A stretch of 64,000 nucleotides of DNA, from NCBI GenBank assembly GCA_023846275.1, contig CM043877.1, positions 10,647,107 through 10,711,106 on the forward strand, read 5' to 3'. The notes beneath the pieces were generated by a model that saw nothing but the letters and a program-made list of their open reading frames with translations, had not been told where the DNA came from and made no database searches. Shown here piece by piece: positions 47,203 through 58,788 of the stretch (the first letter of the stretch is position 1; every line of letters begins with the position of its first letter). The DNA is from Vanilla planifolia (taxonomy: Eukaryota > Streptophyta > Magnoliopsida > Asparagales > Orchidaceae). The translations under genes were made by a program, and so were the position numbers.

Positions 47203-50200
47203 ATGGCAGCGAAATTAATGATATGGAATATCAGGGGTGTCCGGGATAGAAAATCGAAGGGTTTCCTGCGAAGAATGGTTCGCGGCAATAGCGTTGAGGT
47301 GGTGGCGCTTCTGGAAATAAAAGCAAACAAATTCCAGAGGAAGGATGCAGACTGGTTACTCGGGAGGGGCTGGAATTTTGCGGTGCAACCCTCGGAGGGG
47401 ATGTCAGCGGGGATCATTATAATGTGGAGGAGCTGGGTAAACATCATTATCACGACATCCACGTCACATATGGTGGCTTTCCAATTATCTCTGGAAGGAA
47501 GAAAGGTGATGAATTGCTGTGTGATATATGGCCCGAAGGATCATTGTAGGCGGCGGGAGGTTTGGGACGAGGTAAGGCGCATGGATACGGGAGGAAACCC
47601 ACTCATGGTGGCAGGGGATTTCAACATCATTATGTCACAAGAGGAGAAGAGAGGCGGGAGGAAATTCAGATTTGGGAAGGAGCAACAGGAGCTCGCAGAC
47701 CTAATGCAGGACTTGCAGTTGACAGATGTGGGGTTCAGTGGAAATATCTTCACATGGTGCAATGGGAAAACCGGGGGAGCTCGTATCCTTGAGAGACTCG
47801 ACAGGGTCCTCCTTAACTCGGTGGGATTGCAGGATTTTCCGAACTGCGCTGTAACACACCTTGGCAGGATAGGTTCTGATCACTGTCCTCTGTTAATTGA
47901 TATGGGCTGTCGGCAAGCTAGAAAGCGCATCTCCAGAGTTCAATTCGAGTGTGTTTGGCTTCAATTTCCGCAGGCAATCGGTGTTGTGCACCAAACGTGG
48001 AGCAGAAGTGTGAAAGGTGATCAAATGGGGGCGCTGTCGACCAAATTCCGCCGTTCATTAGGTGCGCTGCGGCAGTGGAGCAAAGAGGAATTGGGAAACA
48101 TTGTAGATTTAAATAAGAAGCTAGAGAACCGCATCAATACACTGCAGCTGAAAGAATCCTTGGAGGGTCTGCGGGAGGAGGAAAGCGCTGAGCTTGGCCA
48201 AAAAATTTCGGCTTTTCACCATGGGTGCGCCCTGGAGGAGAAGTGGTGGTGGCAGCGGGCGAAGCTTCATTGGGCACAGCTGGGGGATCGAAATACCACG
48301 TTCTTCCATGATGCTGCTTCAGCTCGGATGCGCACGAATCGCATAACTATACTGAAGGATGAGGAAGGGAAGATGATGGATACGCAGAAGGAGATTGGCG
48401 ATGCACTGTTGAGTTTCTTTAGGAAGAAATGGAGCAGCGGGGGCTGTGCGCCTCCGATGTTAAATTTTGTGCCGAGAACCACTGTCAATGAGGATATGGC
48501 CTCTCAGCTATGCAGCAAGATTACTGAGAAGGAGGTTATTGACGCCATTAGGGAGATGAGGAGGAACAAGGCGCCTGGAAATGATGGTATTTCTGTTGAA
48601 TTCATACATGGTTTCTGGGAGATTACTAGAAGTGATATTACCCGCGCGGTGTTGGCATTCTTTGATGCTAAGAGAATGCCGAAGGAATGGAAGGAGACCT
48701 TGGTGGTACTGATTCCCAAAAGGAAAGGCGCTTGTTTGCCGACACAATTTCGTCCCATCAGCCTTTGCAATACAATTTACAAGGTAGTGGCGCGGATCTT
48801 GGTGGAGCGGCTTAAGCCCCTGATGCCTCGCCTCATATCACGGGAACAGGGAGCTTTTATCCCAAGTCGTTGCATCTCAGACAACATCTTCATTGCGCAA
48901 GAAATGGAGACACGCATGCACTCTTGCTCATCCAAATCTGGTCTCATGGCTGTCAAGCTTGACATGATGCAAGCGTATGACAACATCCGGTGGGATTTTT
49001 TGTTTGAGATGCTAAGGATCCTTGGGTTTCCCAGGCTTTGGTGTGACTGGATCTCTGCCTGTATCACCTCCCCCACTTTTGGAGTGCTTGTTAATGGCGT
49101 TCGCCTGCCATGGGTGCAGGCTCATCACGGTTTGAGGCAGGGGTGCCCTCTTTCACCATATCTATACGTCATTGCGTCGGAATACCTCTCGGCACTTATG
49201 CATGAATATGAGTCCAAGCAGTTATTGGGGTTCAGACCTGGGCAGCACGCACCACTGGTGTCTCATTTGTTGTATGCGGATGATGTCATTATTTATGCCA
49301 ATGCAACGTACAAGGCTGTGCGCTCAATTCGCAGAGTAATTAAACTTTTCAGCAAAGCAGCAGGCTTGTAGACGAACCTTTCTAAATCTAGTGTCCACTT
49401 TAGCAGGAAAAGCAGTAGGTTAAAGACTAGGAAGGTTGCCAAAAAGCTTGGTATGGTGCGCGGGGACTCCTTAACATATCTTGGGGTACCAATTTCGGCA
49501 AAGAGGCTCAAGAGGGCTGATTTAAATTTCCTAATCCAGAAAATGGAGGCATGCATAGCAAGCTGGAGGATTCGCCCCCTGTCTTTGGCTGGTAGAGTCT
49601 CACTTGCTACCTCTGTGCTCAACGCCATTCCCACGTATGTTCTCAGACACTGCACTGTGCCGGCGGGTGTCATCGACGAGATCGAGAGGCGCGTGAGGAG
49701 CTTCTTGTGGAATGGAGCAAGCAACTCTCATATGATCCACTATGCGCCATGGAGCTGTGTTACACTTCCAAGGAACGCGGGCGGCTTGGGGCTGAGGGAT
49801 TTTCGCGTGTGGCAGCGTGTTCTGATGATGAAACAGTGCAAACGGCTGCTGTGTCTCGAGGAAAGCCCGTGGGTTGACATCCTCAGGAGGAAGTACGGGG
49901 GCAATTTGACGACTTCAAGGATTCCGTGGAACATTTCCCAATCGGGCAAGCTGGTGCTTGAGGCAATGCCGACAGCAGTGACGATGTTCGTTTGGAGAAT
50001 TGGTGACGGTAAGGAGGCGAGATTTGAGGAAGACAACTGGCTTGGCTTCCTCCCGATCTGTATGTGGCCGACGCTGATCAATATGGAGACGGTTTGGCCG
50101 GCGAGGGTGGCGGATTGTATCAATGATGACGGCGAGTGGGATGTTCACAGAATTCGGGCTTGGGCAAGTGCTCTGCTCCTGGACAGAATCCTTCATTTGC

Positions 50201-51384
50201 CCAGGGCGAGATCCTCTGCTCGCGACATGCTGGTCCAGGTGCACACGGAGGCGGAGGTGGTGGACAACGGCAGAATTTATTGGGACCCGAAGTGCAGAGA
50301 GGGGGACAGCCTTCCCACGGCGAGCTGGCGGGGTTCGGAACAGCTAAGGGGTCTCTGGAAGATTAAAACCTTGCCGCGGGTACGCCTGTTTCTTTGGAGG
50401 GTGGCGAAAGACTATCTCCCCATGGTGACGTGGCTGTCGCGGAGGGGAATGGCTGAGAACCGAGGTTGTGTATGGGGCTGCGAGGAAGAGGAGACAGCGC
50501 AACACATCTTTTGGAGTTGTCCGCAGGCCCAGGCTCTTTGGCAGGATTCCGCTGCACGGGACGCCGTGGATGCTGTACTGTTGGCGAGGGAGGTCAACGA
50601 CGTGGTGGTCAACGACGCCAGCCGTGACTTCATCCGACAGCTTATGGACTTCATTGGTTCGCCGGCGGCAAGATACGGGGTTGGAGTTGCGCACGCTGCA
50701 TTTCTGGCTACGTCGTTATACTATATATGGGGGAGGAGGAACGCGAAGAGACATAATGCTCCACCTGGCAACCTTGCAATGTTATTACGGAATGTGAAGA
50801 TGGAGATCATTGCTGTAGTTGAGCAGCGCAACCTACATTCATCCATGTCCTGCGGGAACCCGTACAGTTCACCCGAACTGCCTGTAACCCATAGATGGGT
50901 TCCCCCCCCCACTGGATGGATTAAAGTGAACTGTGACGCTGCTTGTGGTCTGGATTCTGCAGGTATTGGTGTAGTAGTGAGAGACCATATGGGGAGGCCA
51001 ATCCTGGTGATGGGGAAGAGGTTTGTTTCTCAGGCAAGTGAGGTGATGGAGGTCCAGGCAGTACTTGAGGCCTTCCAGCTATTGCGGAAGTTCCTGTCGC
51101 AGTTCCGTGCTATTGAGATGCAGACGGATTCCATGACGGCGGTGCTGACGATCTGAAAGCTTATTGCCAACGCACCTGTGGTTGGACCTATTGCTGAGTA
51201 TATACGTTGTGCTAGTGATCTGGACGCCCTTACTATAACACATGTATACAGGGAAGGTAATCAGCCTGCCGACTGGGTGGCACGTGCTGCTTGCCGTAAC
51301 GACTTCGTTTGGAATAGTGGGACCTCATATCCCAAGCCGCTCATCAAACTGTTGCTGGTAGATTACATGTTCGATCCTCCGTGA
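47203..51384 (+). pseudogene. LINE ORF2: endonuclease, reverse transcriptase, zf-RVT and RNase H, with two in-frame stops
   Basis: One reading frame runs 1393 codons from ATG 47203 to TGA 51382-51384, broken only by TAG at 49369 (codon 723) and TGA at 51154 (codon 1318). An APE-type endonuclease comes first: WNIRG (8-12), Glu38, AGDFN (137-141), SDHCP (225-229). Reverse transcriptase follows: FRPISLCNTIYKV, AFIPSRCISDN, LDMMQAYDNIRWDFL, GLRQGCPLSPYLY and catalytic YADD (691-694). A zf-RVT segment (LFLWRVAKDYLP, CEEEETAQHIFWSC) comes next. RNase H is last: VNCDAACGLDSAGIG, EVQAVLEAF, QTDS, EGNQPADWVAR. The first stop cuts the protein just after the RT catalytic motif; the second removes the end of RNase H. 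No frameshifts were seen, so decay is very limited. Confidence 0.92.
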
Positions 51385-51439
51385 GGATAGCACCTATTAA
51401 TGTACTTTTGCTGGGCTTGTGCCCCTTTTGAATATCAAA

Positions 51440-51447
<8 letters not shown>

Positions 51448-51471
<24 letters not shown>
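51448..51471. repeat. TA microsatellite at the LINE 3' tail
   Basis: About twelve TA units directly follow the 12-A tail of the LINE. Confidence 0.9.
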
Positions 51472-51472
<1 letters not shown>

Positions 51473-53491
51473 GCATCCTCCTCAACATCCATATATCATC
51501 ATCAAACCCCTCCATAGTTCTCCATGGTCCTTAGCCCACCTCCACCACATTTATTTTCTTATATTCTCTTCAATTAAAGCAAAGCTTCTTCTACAAAAAC
51601 CACTTTTTCATGTCTTAAATGTTTATAATAAGATCATTTATAAGATTGAATTGAATATATAAAAGAATTTTTAAGCTTTTATTTGCATTAATATAGACAT
51701 TCAATAGTTTTTAAATATATTTGTATATCCTTCTTCAATCTCTTAATAGTTTTTTTTTATCATATTCTTCTTTCTAATTTTTAGGTATACTTAAAAAGCA
51801 TTTTATTCTTTTGTGATTCTCTTAGACTTTTAATCAAGAAGCTCACATTTTGACTTCGTAATAAGAGAAAGTTTCATATAGACATCCAATAGCTTTTAAA
51901 TATATTTGTACATCCTTCTTCAATCTCTTAGTATTTTTTTTTATCATATTCTACTTTCTAATTTTTACATATACTTAAAAATATTTTATTCTCTTGTAGT
52001 TATTTTTTGTGATTCTCTTAGACTTTTAAACAAGAAAGCTAATATTTTGAACTTATGACGAGAGAGTTTCATATGCATAAGCCTTGTGTTAGTGAATTAT
52101 ATACTACTAGAGAGTTGTTAGTCTTTTGTAAAGCTTGATTTTGAAGAAACTATCGAAGCACTTTTTTATTTACTTGAGTTTAATTAAAAAAGTATGACTT
52201 CACAATCATTCTATTGGGATGAGCAAAAAGTTAATATTCATGCAAAATGCTTGAAGATTGGTATACTTAACAATTGCTTTAAATTACTTGAAAATATTTG
52301 TCTGATTTTCAGGTATCATGCTAATTGGCAAATAATTCATTAAATCTAAAATAATTATTATGCAAAACTCATCCTCTTTTTGGGTCTATCTATTAGGTTT
52401 ATGAACTGCCATAACACAAAGCCTCTAAGAGAAATAATAATTAGTGATGACAAGTTATAGTTAAGATAAGGAAATTTCTTAAAAAGGGTGGACATATTCT
52501 CTAGAAAGTAGATGTTTCAAGAAGATGAACATATGCATGAAAGAATGATTAAAGTAGAAAACAAAGGTATGAAAATATGCATGAAGAAAAATTAAGATTA
52601 AAGTGTTAATAGTCTCAAGAAGGTTATGTTCTCTTCAAAGCTAGTTTCAAGAGGGTTTGAGGTAAGTAAACAAGCCTTTGAAAAATATGCCATATTGTTA
52701 ATGTTTACCTACTGACTTCAAACCTGAGAAGACACTATTGATGCAAGGTCAGTTGCACTGAGGACAAGGTTGCTTAGGTTGTCTCTTAAGGACAACAATG
52801 GCAGTGCAGTACAGAACAGTGGGGATGCTTAGGTTGTCCTTTAAAGTCATCCAAGATGGTACATGACAGCACAAGACAGTCAAAACTATAAATGCTAAAC
52901 AACCAAACAACTAACCAACATTTTATTTAGTTCCCAAGTGAACACACTCTTTGTTTAACTAATAGTTCATTTGACTTGACTAAATTGCTTTTCATTCTTT
53001 ATGTAACTTTCAATTATTACATTTTTGGAGAAGAGAACATTTTCTTAGTCTTAATGGTTAGCAAACAAGGCCTAAAAAATTAAAAAAAATTAAAAAAAAA
53101 AACATACCCAACACCAATAGAAGATGAAATAAATGAACTGCAACTTGAAAATCTCTCAATTGCAAGCTAGTAATTTACATGAAGTAGAGACTGAAAGAAT
53201 CCATCACCTGATACACACAAAGGGAAGAGTGGAAAGATAATATCCTTCCTAAGAAGTGCTCCTAATATACTTTGCAAAGAAAGAAGCTAAAACAGAAGTC
53301 TCCTATTGTTGTAGTCATCTAAAACAACAAATCACCAACCTTAAACTGCATCCTGCTTCAAACACTCCAAGTTCATCTGCTTCATTCATCAGTGTTGCAA
53401 ATCCGGTTCATGATATCGACTTAGGCCAGTGATTAGTAGGAGAAAGGCTGGGATAACCCAGAGTTCTTTTTTCAGATTCATGGTGTGGTGA
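51473..53491. other. Intergenic region between LINE and TPS gene
   Basis: AT-rich DNA with a 185-bp tandem duplication (51693-52078), a short repetitive patch around 52745-52880 containing two 'gcttaggttgtc' blocks, and the 3' UTR of the TPS gene at the right. No gene was recognised. Confidence 0.65.
51693..52078. repeat. 185-bp tandem duplication
   Basis: Copy 1 (51693-51877) and copy 2 (51878 to about 52078) both begin 'atagacat.caatag' and share 'atccttcttcaatctctta', 'ttttatcatattct', 'tgtgattctcttagactttta' and 'agagtttcatat' variants in order. They abut directly. Non-coding. Confidence 0.85.
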
Positions 53492-53512
53492 TTAGTAGGA
53501 GAAAGGCTGGGA
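53429..53512. repeat. Exact 25-bp direct repeat spanning the TPS stop codon
   Basis: The block 53429-53453 is repeated exactly at 53488-53512, offset 59 bp. The right copy encodes the last residues and TAA stop of the TPS reading frame; the left copy lies in its 3' UTR. Confidence 0.92.
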
Positions 53513-56500
53513 GGTATCTGCAAGGGCAGCAAGCATGCTAGTCACTTCGACGGTGTCATCAAGATAGTATCTGGCCTTGCTTGGTTTCTGTCCAACTGTG
53601 CAAGCAAAAACTGAAGTATTTGCAGCAACCAAATCCCCTGAAAACATTCCATTGATGCATTCAAACATGTCTTCGTCCGACCTATCGTCACCAATGCAAA
53701 GCACGAAGTCTGCTCGTCTATTGTTATCAACCATTGAGGATAGGATCTTCTCCGCAACAATACCTTTGCTCACACCCTGAAGTGCAAACCATAAAACAAT
53801 GGAAAAACTACATGAATTGGAGATAACCAAAGCAATCAAGTATCAATCATGTAAAGGGTTACCTTAGACTTGACTTCAACGATGAACTGACCGCTCTTCA
53901 CAGACACGGGTTCATTTGCGAGCACGCCCTCTAAGTGGTCGAGCAATTCCTTTGCCTGAAGCGATCCGAAATCCGGATCAGCATCCTGATGGCGCCACAC
54001 CAAAGCACTCTCTTTTTTATCAATATATGATCCATCGGTCGACTCTGTGTATAGTTTCATTACTGGTTCTGCTATCTGCATCCAATCAAAATCTAAGCAT
54101 TGGCCAATCAATTCCCAATCTTCATCACCACTCCACCTGCCATAAACCCAGCAAGCAGTGATAAAAAAATCCTCTATTTTACATCATTCCAAAAAAAGAA
54201 ATACATTACATATCTATGATACAACTGTGTGCTAGGAAGCAAAACAACCCAACAATCAAAAGATACAGAAGATTTCCTCTTTCATTTGAACATAATGAAA
54301 GGATAATCAGGTAATAAGATTAACTGATGTATAATTTCTGTTATAGGAAGAGGTAGCATAAGGATATTAATTAATTGTTTCAGTAAGTTCTTATAGAGCT
54401 ATCAAAATTCAATTGTGCCACATTATGTACTACAAAAAGGTAAAACCTTTGCTTGTCATCTAACGAGAAGACAAAAAGGAATGAGAAAAAGGTTAAGAGG
54501 AAGGAAAGAACCTCATGAAATAGCCATGCTCAGCTGCAATACCAAGCTGCTTGCAAGGAGAGAACCATTTCCCCAAGTTGTCCCTACCTCTACCACTGAC
54601 AACAAACACCACATTCTTTTCATCCCTACAAAGAGTACTTAAAATGGACATAATTTCTCCACTTGGTCTCTTGTCAAGTGCGGTTTGTGGCATCACGGTG
54701 CCATCATAATCCAACAAGATTGCCCTGTTTTTAGATCTCCCATATGCAGAGACAATTGCATCAATGTTAAGTTTTCTAAAATTGGGATCCAATGCGACAA
54801 CCTTGAACCCAAATCCCAAACCAATGCCCCAACATCTTCTCCTGAAGTGATCCTTGCAGGTCCTTTCCAAGTCATGCATGAAGGACCTAGACCAGTAAGC
54901 AACATCATGAGTGCTGACATATCTGTAATGCTTCTCGTGCCTTAGCTGCTTTTCTGCATCATTCATAGAAATCGCTTCGTTCATTGCCTCTGCTGTAGAT
55001 TCGGTGTTCCAGGGATTGATTCGAATTGCTCCGCTCAAAGAAGGAGAGCATCCAATGAATTCGGAGACCACAAGCATGCTTTTCTTAGGATCAATGGTCT
55101 CCGAAACAGTATCAGAACCCGAAGCAATCCCCTGTCTACAAACAATGTACTCATAAGGTGTCAGATTCATCCCATCCCTAACTGCTGTTACAACAACACA
55201 TTCGGAAATCGAGTAGTAAGCAGTCTTCTCTTCTATTGACAATGGGCGTTCAATTAAGACAACAGGAGTGTAATCATCATACCCAAATTCGTCATTGATC
55301 CTTTTGCAACTCTGCCGAATCTCTTCCTGCACATCCTCGAGGTCCCTTCCCCTGCCCCTTGCAGGATTGGCGATCTGCACAAGAACAACATTTCCCCTCC
55401 ACTTGGAGTGCATCTTAAGCATCTGCTCAAATGCAAGGAGCTTGAGATTGATGCCTTTGAAGATGTCCATGTCATCGACGCCAAGCAAAACAGTCTTACC
55501 GGCAAACTGTTGTTTGAGCTGCAGAACACATCGTTCCTTGTCCGGTAGGGCAAGTATGGAATGAAGCTGACCCATCTGGATGCCCACCGGCAAGATCTTG
55601 ATGCTGACGGTGCGTCCAAAGTAGTCAAGGCCAATGTAGCCGCGCTTGGATTGGTATTCCATTCCAAGCATCCGACTGCAGCAAGAAAGGAAGTGACGAG
55701 CATAGTCGAAGGTGTGGAAGCCGATGAGGTCACAGTTAAGAAGGGCTCTCAGAATCTCCTCCCGCACGGGGAGGGTTCGGTAGATCTCCGAGGATGGAAA
55801 GGGGCTGTGGAGAAAGAAACCCACCCGAAGGCGATTGAAACGGCGGCGGAGGAAGGTCGGGAGAACCATGAGATGGTAGTCATGAATCCAAACATAATCG
55901 TCATCGGGATTGATTACCTCGATAATCTTCTGGGAGAAGATCTTGTTGGCAAGGACGTAGGATTCCCACAGAGAGCGATCAAAGCGGTTGCCGTGTTCGG
56001 CGGAGAAGGGTAGCATGTAGTGAAATAGCGGCCAAAGCTGCTTCTTACAAAACCCATGATAGAAGCGCTCTAGGAGTTCAGCGGGGAGAAAAGCAGGGAC
56101 GCAGTTAAAAAGCTCGAGAAGGGTTTGTGAAACGTCTTCCTGCTCGTCACTCTCAACCTCCACTTTGAGCGATCCGACGTAGATGACTTCCATGTCTTCC
56201 GGCAAGCCGTCCTTTAGCTGGAGAAGCAGAGAGTTCTCGTCCCAGGAGAAGCTCCACCCCCGGTCATCTGGGTAGCGCTTCGCCCGCACAGGGAGCTGAT
56301 TCGCGACGATAATAATACGGTCCTGTGACACCGAGGAGGGCACATCGGAGGTCACGCTGTTAGCTCTGTCCTCGTTCTCAATCTCACATAAAGTCCCCGG
56401 CACCGTCATCACCCGCGAAAGCCGCTTCCTGCTGTCCCGAAGCCTACCTTCAGAGATCACCGGAAAATTCCCCGATGCCAGATCTAAAAGATTGGTGTAC

Positions 56501-56514
56501 GATTTCGACATCAT
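53492..56514 (-). CDS. TPS7: Class II trehalose-6-phosphate synthase-like protein (TPS7-like), three exons
   Basis: Exons 54512-56514, 53863-54136 and 53492-53776 join in phase (AG|G, then AAG|GGT) to 853 residues, the normal class II length. The start is ATG 56514 (MMSKSYTNLLDLASGNFP, the conserved class II N-terminus). A GT20 synthase-like domain (about 60-545) is followed by a HAD trehalose-phosphatase-like domain with LDYDGT (601-606), SGRGR (640-644) and GDDRSDED (788-795). The Arg of the catalytic VDR-type motif in active synthases is Asp here (GVDDMDIFKG, residues 345-353), and NRLP is NQLP (72-75). These features are usual in class II proteins, which are generally considered regulatory sugar-signalling proteins linked to SnRK1 rather than efficient enzymes. 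The protein is presumed cytosolic; no signal peptide is seen. Two short uORFs precede it. TPS7 is the closest member I recall; the subclade is not certain. Confidence 0.94.
54137..54511 (-). other. Intron 1 of the TPS gene
   Basis: Intron of 375 nt between AG|GTTCTT and GGCAG|G. AT-rich, nothing else recognised. Confidence 0.85.
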
Positions 56515-56585
56515 CTTTATCAATCGATCAGAATCCCGCCGCCAAAAAGCAAAACCTAGCAACAACTTCCCCCCAACCTTCCCCT

Positions 56586-56690
56586 TTAGAATTCCCAATA
56601 GGACCCAAGCACTCCCCACTCCATTAACAATGGCAAAACAAGAAACAAAACAAAAGCAAAAAATCAGAAAATTATTCAATTCCAAAACAT
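56586..56690 (-). promoter_or_regulatory. Two short upstream ORFs in the TPS 5' leader
   Basis: If the leader is unspliced here, it contains ATG at 56690 with a 4-codon frame ending in TGA (56676-56690), and ATG at 56624 with a 12-codon frame (MEWGVLGSYWEF, 56586-56624). Both end before the main ATG at 56514, so they could lower translation by requiring re-initiation. Leader introns cannot be excluded. Confidence 0.5.
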
Positions 56691-56965
56691 TATCCTCTCC
56701 GCTTTTGCTAATGCAGCGGGAGCGATGGAAAAGCAAGCGTAGCTGAAGAACGACGAAGATCGAGACGGCTGATTACTATATGGGTATATGGTGGGATTTA
56801 TTTTTCTTTCCCCTGCTCTGTTGCGCAGTTTAATGGGGAAAAAGAGAAGCGTCCAAAGTCGCCAGCCGACACGCCCCCAGCGGCACAGCTGGCATCACGC
56901 AGCCATTCGTCCACGCGCTCAGCATGCGCAGCTCCCAATGAACCAAAATACTGCAACTTGCGCGC

Positions 56966-56971
56966 CACGTG
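56966..56971. promoter_or_regulatory. G-box (CACGTG) upstream of the TPS gene
   Basis: A palindromic CACGTG lies about 450 bp upstream of the TPS start codon, with a TACGTCAC motif shortly to its right (about 56982-56989). These are binding-site types for plant bZIP and bHLH factors, including light, ABA and energy-responsive ones. Function here is inferred from motif and position only. Confidence 0.4.
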
Positions 56972-58194
56972 CGCATACGAATACGTCACGGGATTTCGTA
57001 TATTCGTATTTAAAAAAGAATCAACGTACAAACACCGTTCTCATACGAACCTTCTTAGACAAGTTTTTTTGATACTTGTTATGAACTTTATTTTATTAAT
57101 TAATTTTAATCACATTGTGTGACAGTTGATATTTAACTTTTTCATTCAAAAAAAAAAAAAAAATCCTTTTTTATACTATTTATATTTTACTATATTATTT
57201 ACTAATATAGAATAGAATCATGAGTTGAAGATTTTGTACTACTAATATGAGCTTTATGAATGATCATTTGATGATGATATTATGTGAAAAAACATCTAAA
57301 TATTTATATTTTATTAAATAAAGTTTGGTGGTATATATAGAAAAGATTTGAAAAAAAAACATCAATTTTCGATTGCAAAGTTACACAAATTTGCTAAATA
57401 AATATATATTAATGTTTGATTTGTAATTTTTACAAAACAAATAAATTTATTATGAATTTTCAAAAGGATAGAATAATTAAATGAATTACTTATGTTTAAT
57501 TAAAAGGCTAATGATCTTAATAAAGGAAGATTAAAACAGAATACATCTTCTAAGTAAGAAATGACTAATTGACTCATTCAATCTTAATAATTACTGAGAC
57601 ATCGAACTCTGAAACAATATCAAACAAAATTTCTCTTATAAATTTTATTTTTAAGATAAAAAATTTATAATATATATTATAATACATACACAAATGATCA
57701 ATTATAAATACTAAAACTATAACAATCATGACATCGTGGAATCATATAGCACAAGTTTTCAACAGGGCATAGGATAATGATCAAGTTGTTTCTTAGGCGC
57801 AAAAGCACAAACAAGTTGTGTGCAGGCTTTAAAATCAGATTTGCAGTTCATCTTTCTCCTGATTGGATTACAGTGGGACCTCCTTAAGATTGACACAGCG
57901 GCAATTGTACAAACACCTTATGCGCATGCGTAAAGATCAGATATTTGGGTATCCTAGGCACAATCCATCTTCTCCCAATCGTCAATGTTGTCCCCTTATG
58001 ATGGTGAATGGTGAATATATACTGCCAGATTCCCCAAAACGCAGATTGAACTAAAGCAGAAATAATTAATATGCTGACGGCCAACAATCACAAAACGTGA
58101 TCCAAAATTTCTACACGAACGGACAGCAATGCAGGATGGGACAAGGAGAGAAGATTTCAGATGAGGAAAAGATCAAACACCAACCGTGCACTAG

Positions 58195-58788
58195 CTATTT
58201 CTTGCTGCCACCACCCCAAATTGACTGCCAGAATACGGGCCAATTCCGTCGGGCCTCGTTCCACCCAAGGAGGGAACCCTCACGAAGTGGATCCCAACTG
58301 GAGGAGACAATCCCATAGCTGACGCCGATCAGTGAGGCCCCGAAGAAGAAGAACGAAACGAAGAAAGGGATCCATGAGGGCACATCTAGCTTCAACACCA
58401 CTTTGAGATAATAGAAGAATGGAAAGAAGAAGAGACCGATGGACAGGGGGATGCCCACTGTTAGTCCCATCCGTCGCATCATCCGGTTCGTGACCACCTC
58501 AGGAATCGTATCCTCGTCCTTACCTTTTCCCTGTTTCTCATCTTCTTCATCTTCTTGTCCTCCTTCTTCTTCCTCGTCCAAACGGAAACCCTTTTTTGGT
58601 TTCCGTTTGATGGATCTCCGAAAGGAGGGCTTGGGGCCGAATCCCTTGGGGCCGTTGACGGCGTTTGAGCGAGTGGAAGAGACGGGGCGCGAGGGAGGAA
58701 GAAGTGGCGAGAACTGGATTTCGGAGAGCGAACAGATTTGGCAGTGAACGAACGAGGCCTGGGGAAGAAGGCGAGGGAGAGATCCCAT
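58195..58788 (-). CDS. PAM68: PAM68, thylakoid photosystem II assembly factor
   Basis: A single-exon frame of 197 residues starts at ATG 58788; one extra upstream codon in the open frame is GTG and is not used. Residues 1-40 are rich in Ser, Pro and Arg, consistent with a plastid transit peptide. An NGPKGFGPKPS block (45-55) precedes basic (57-70) and strongly acidic (71-93) stretches. Then comes the conserved DUF3464 region IPEVVTNRMMRRMGLTVGIP with two membrane helices (about 108-132 and 137-161). The motifs VSYGIVSSSWDPLREGSLLG and ARRNWPVFWQSIW complete it. This matches the Arabidopsis PAM68 layout I recall (At4g19100) rather than its shorter paralogue PAM68L. The known role is early assembly of photosystem II (D1/CP43/CP47 intermediates) in the thylakoid membrane. 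Length and motifs are complete. Confidence 0.95.
   Translation of the reverse strand: MGSLPRLLPQASFVHCQICSLSEIQFSPLLPPSRPVSSTRSNAVNGPKGFGPKPSFRRSIKRKPKKGFRLDEEEEGGQEDEEDEKQGKGKDEDTIPEVVTNRMMRRMGLTVGIPLSIGLFFFPFFYYLKVVLKLDVPSWIPFFVSFFFFGASLIGVSYGIVSSSWDPLREGSLLGWNEARRNWPVFWQSIWGGGSKK

Larger units (their letters stand above)
44727..51472 (+). mobile_element. L1-type LINE retrotransposon, nearly full length
   Basis: The element has a GC-rich 5' leader (about 44727-45255), ORF1 (45256-47058), a 144-nt spacer, ORF2 (47203-51384, two internal stops), a short 3' UTR and a poly(A) tail (51437-51448) followed by a TA microsatellite to 51471. It contrasts sharply in base composition with its AT-rich surroundings. 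It is the only large coding unit on the plus strand. The 5' end is set from the composition change. The best target-site duplication candidate (about 44710-44723 versus 51473-51486) matches only loosely, so the boundary is uncertain by tens of bases. Confidence 0.93.
56515..58194. other. TPS 5' leader and promoter, then AT-rich intergenic DNA to PAM68
   Basis: 56515 to about 56770 is the presumptive TPS leader. The segment up to about 57000 is less AT-rich and contains a G-box, so it is the likely promoter. 57060-57780 is AT-rich without features. 57780-58194 probably includes the PAM68 3' UTR. No further gene was recognised. Confidence 0.6.

Noticed and set aside
44710..51486. Target-site duplication for the LINE (44710-44723 versus 51473-51486)
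   Set aside because: Only about 9 of 14 positions match, too weak to define the boundary.
56515..56736. 74-residue N-terminal extension of TPS
   Set aside because: It opens with TTG, has no in-frame ATG before 56514, and the conserved class II start is MMSKSYTNLL.
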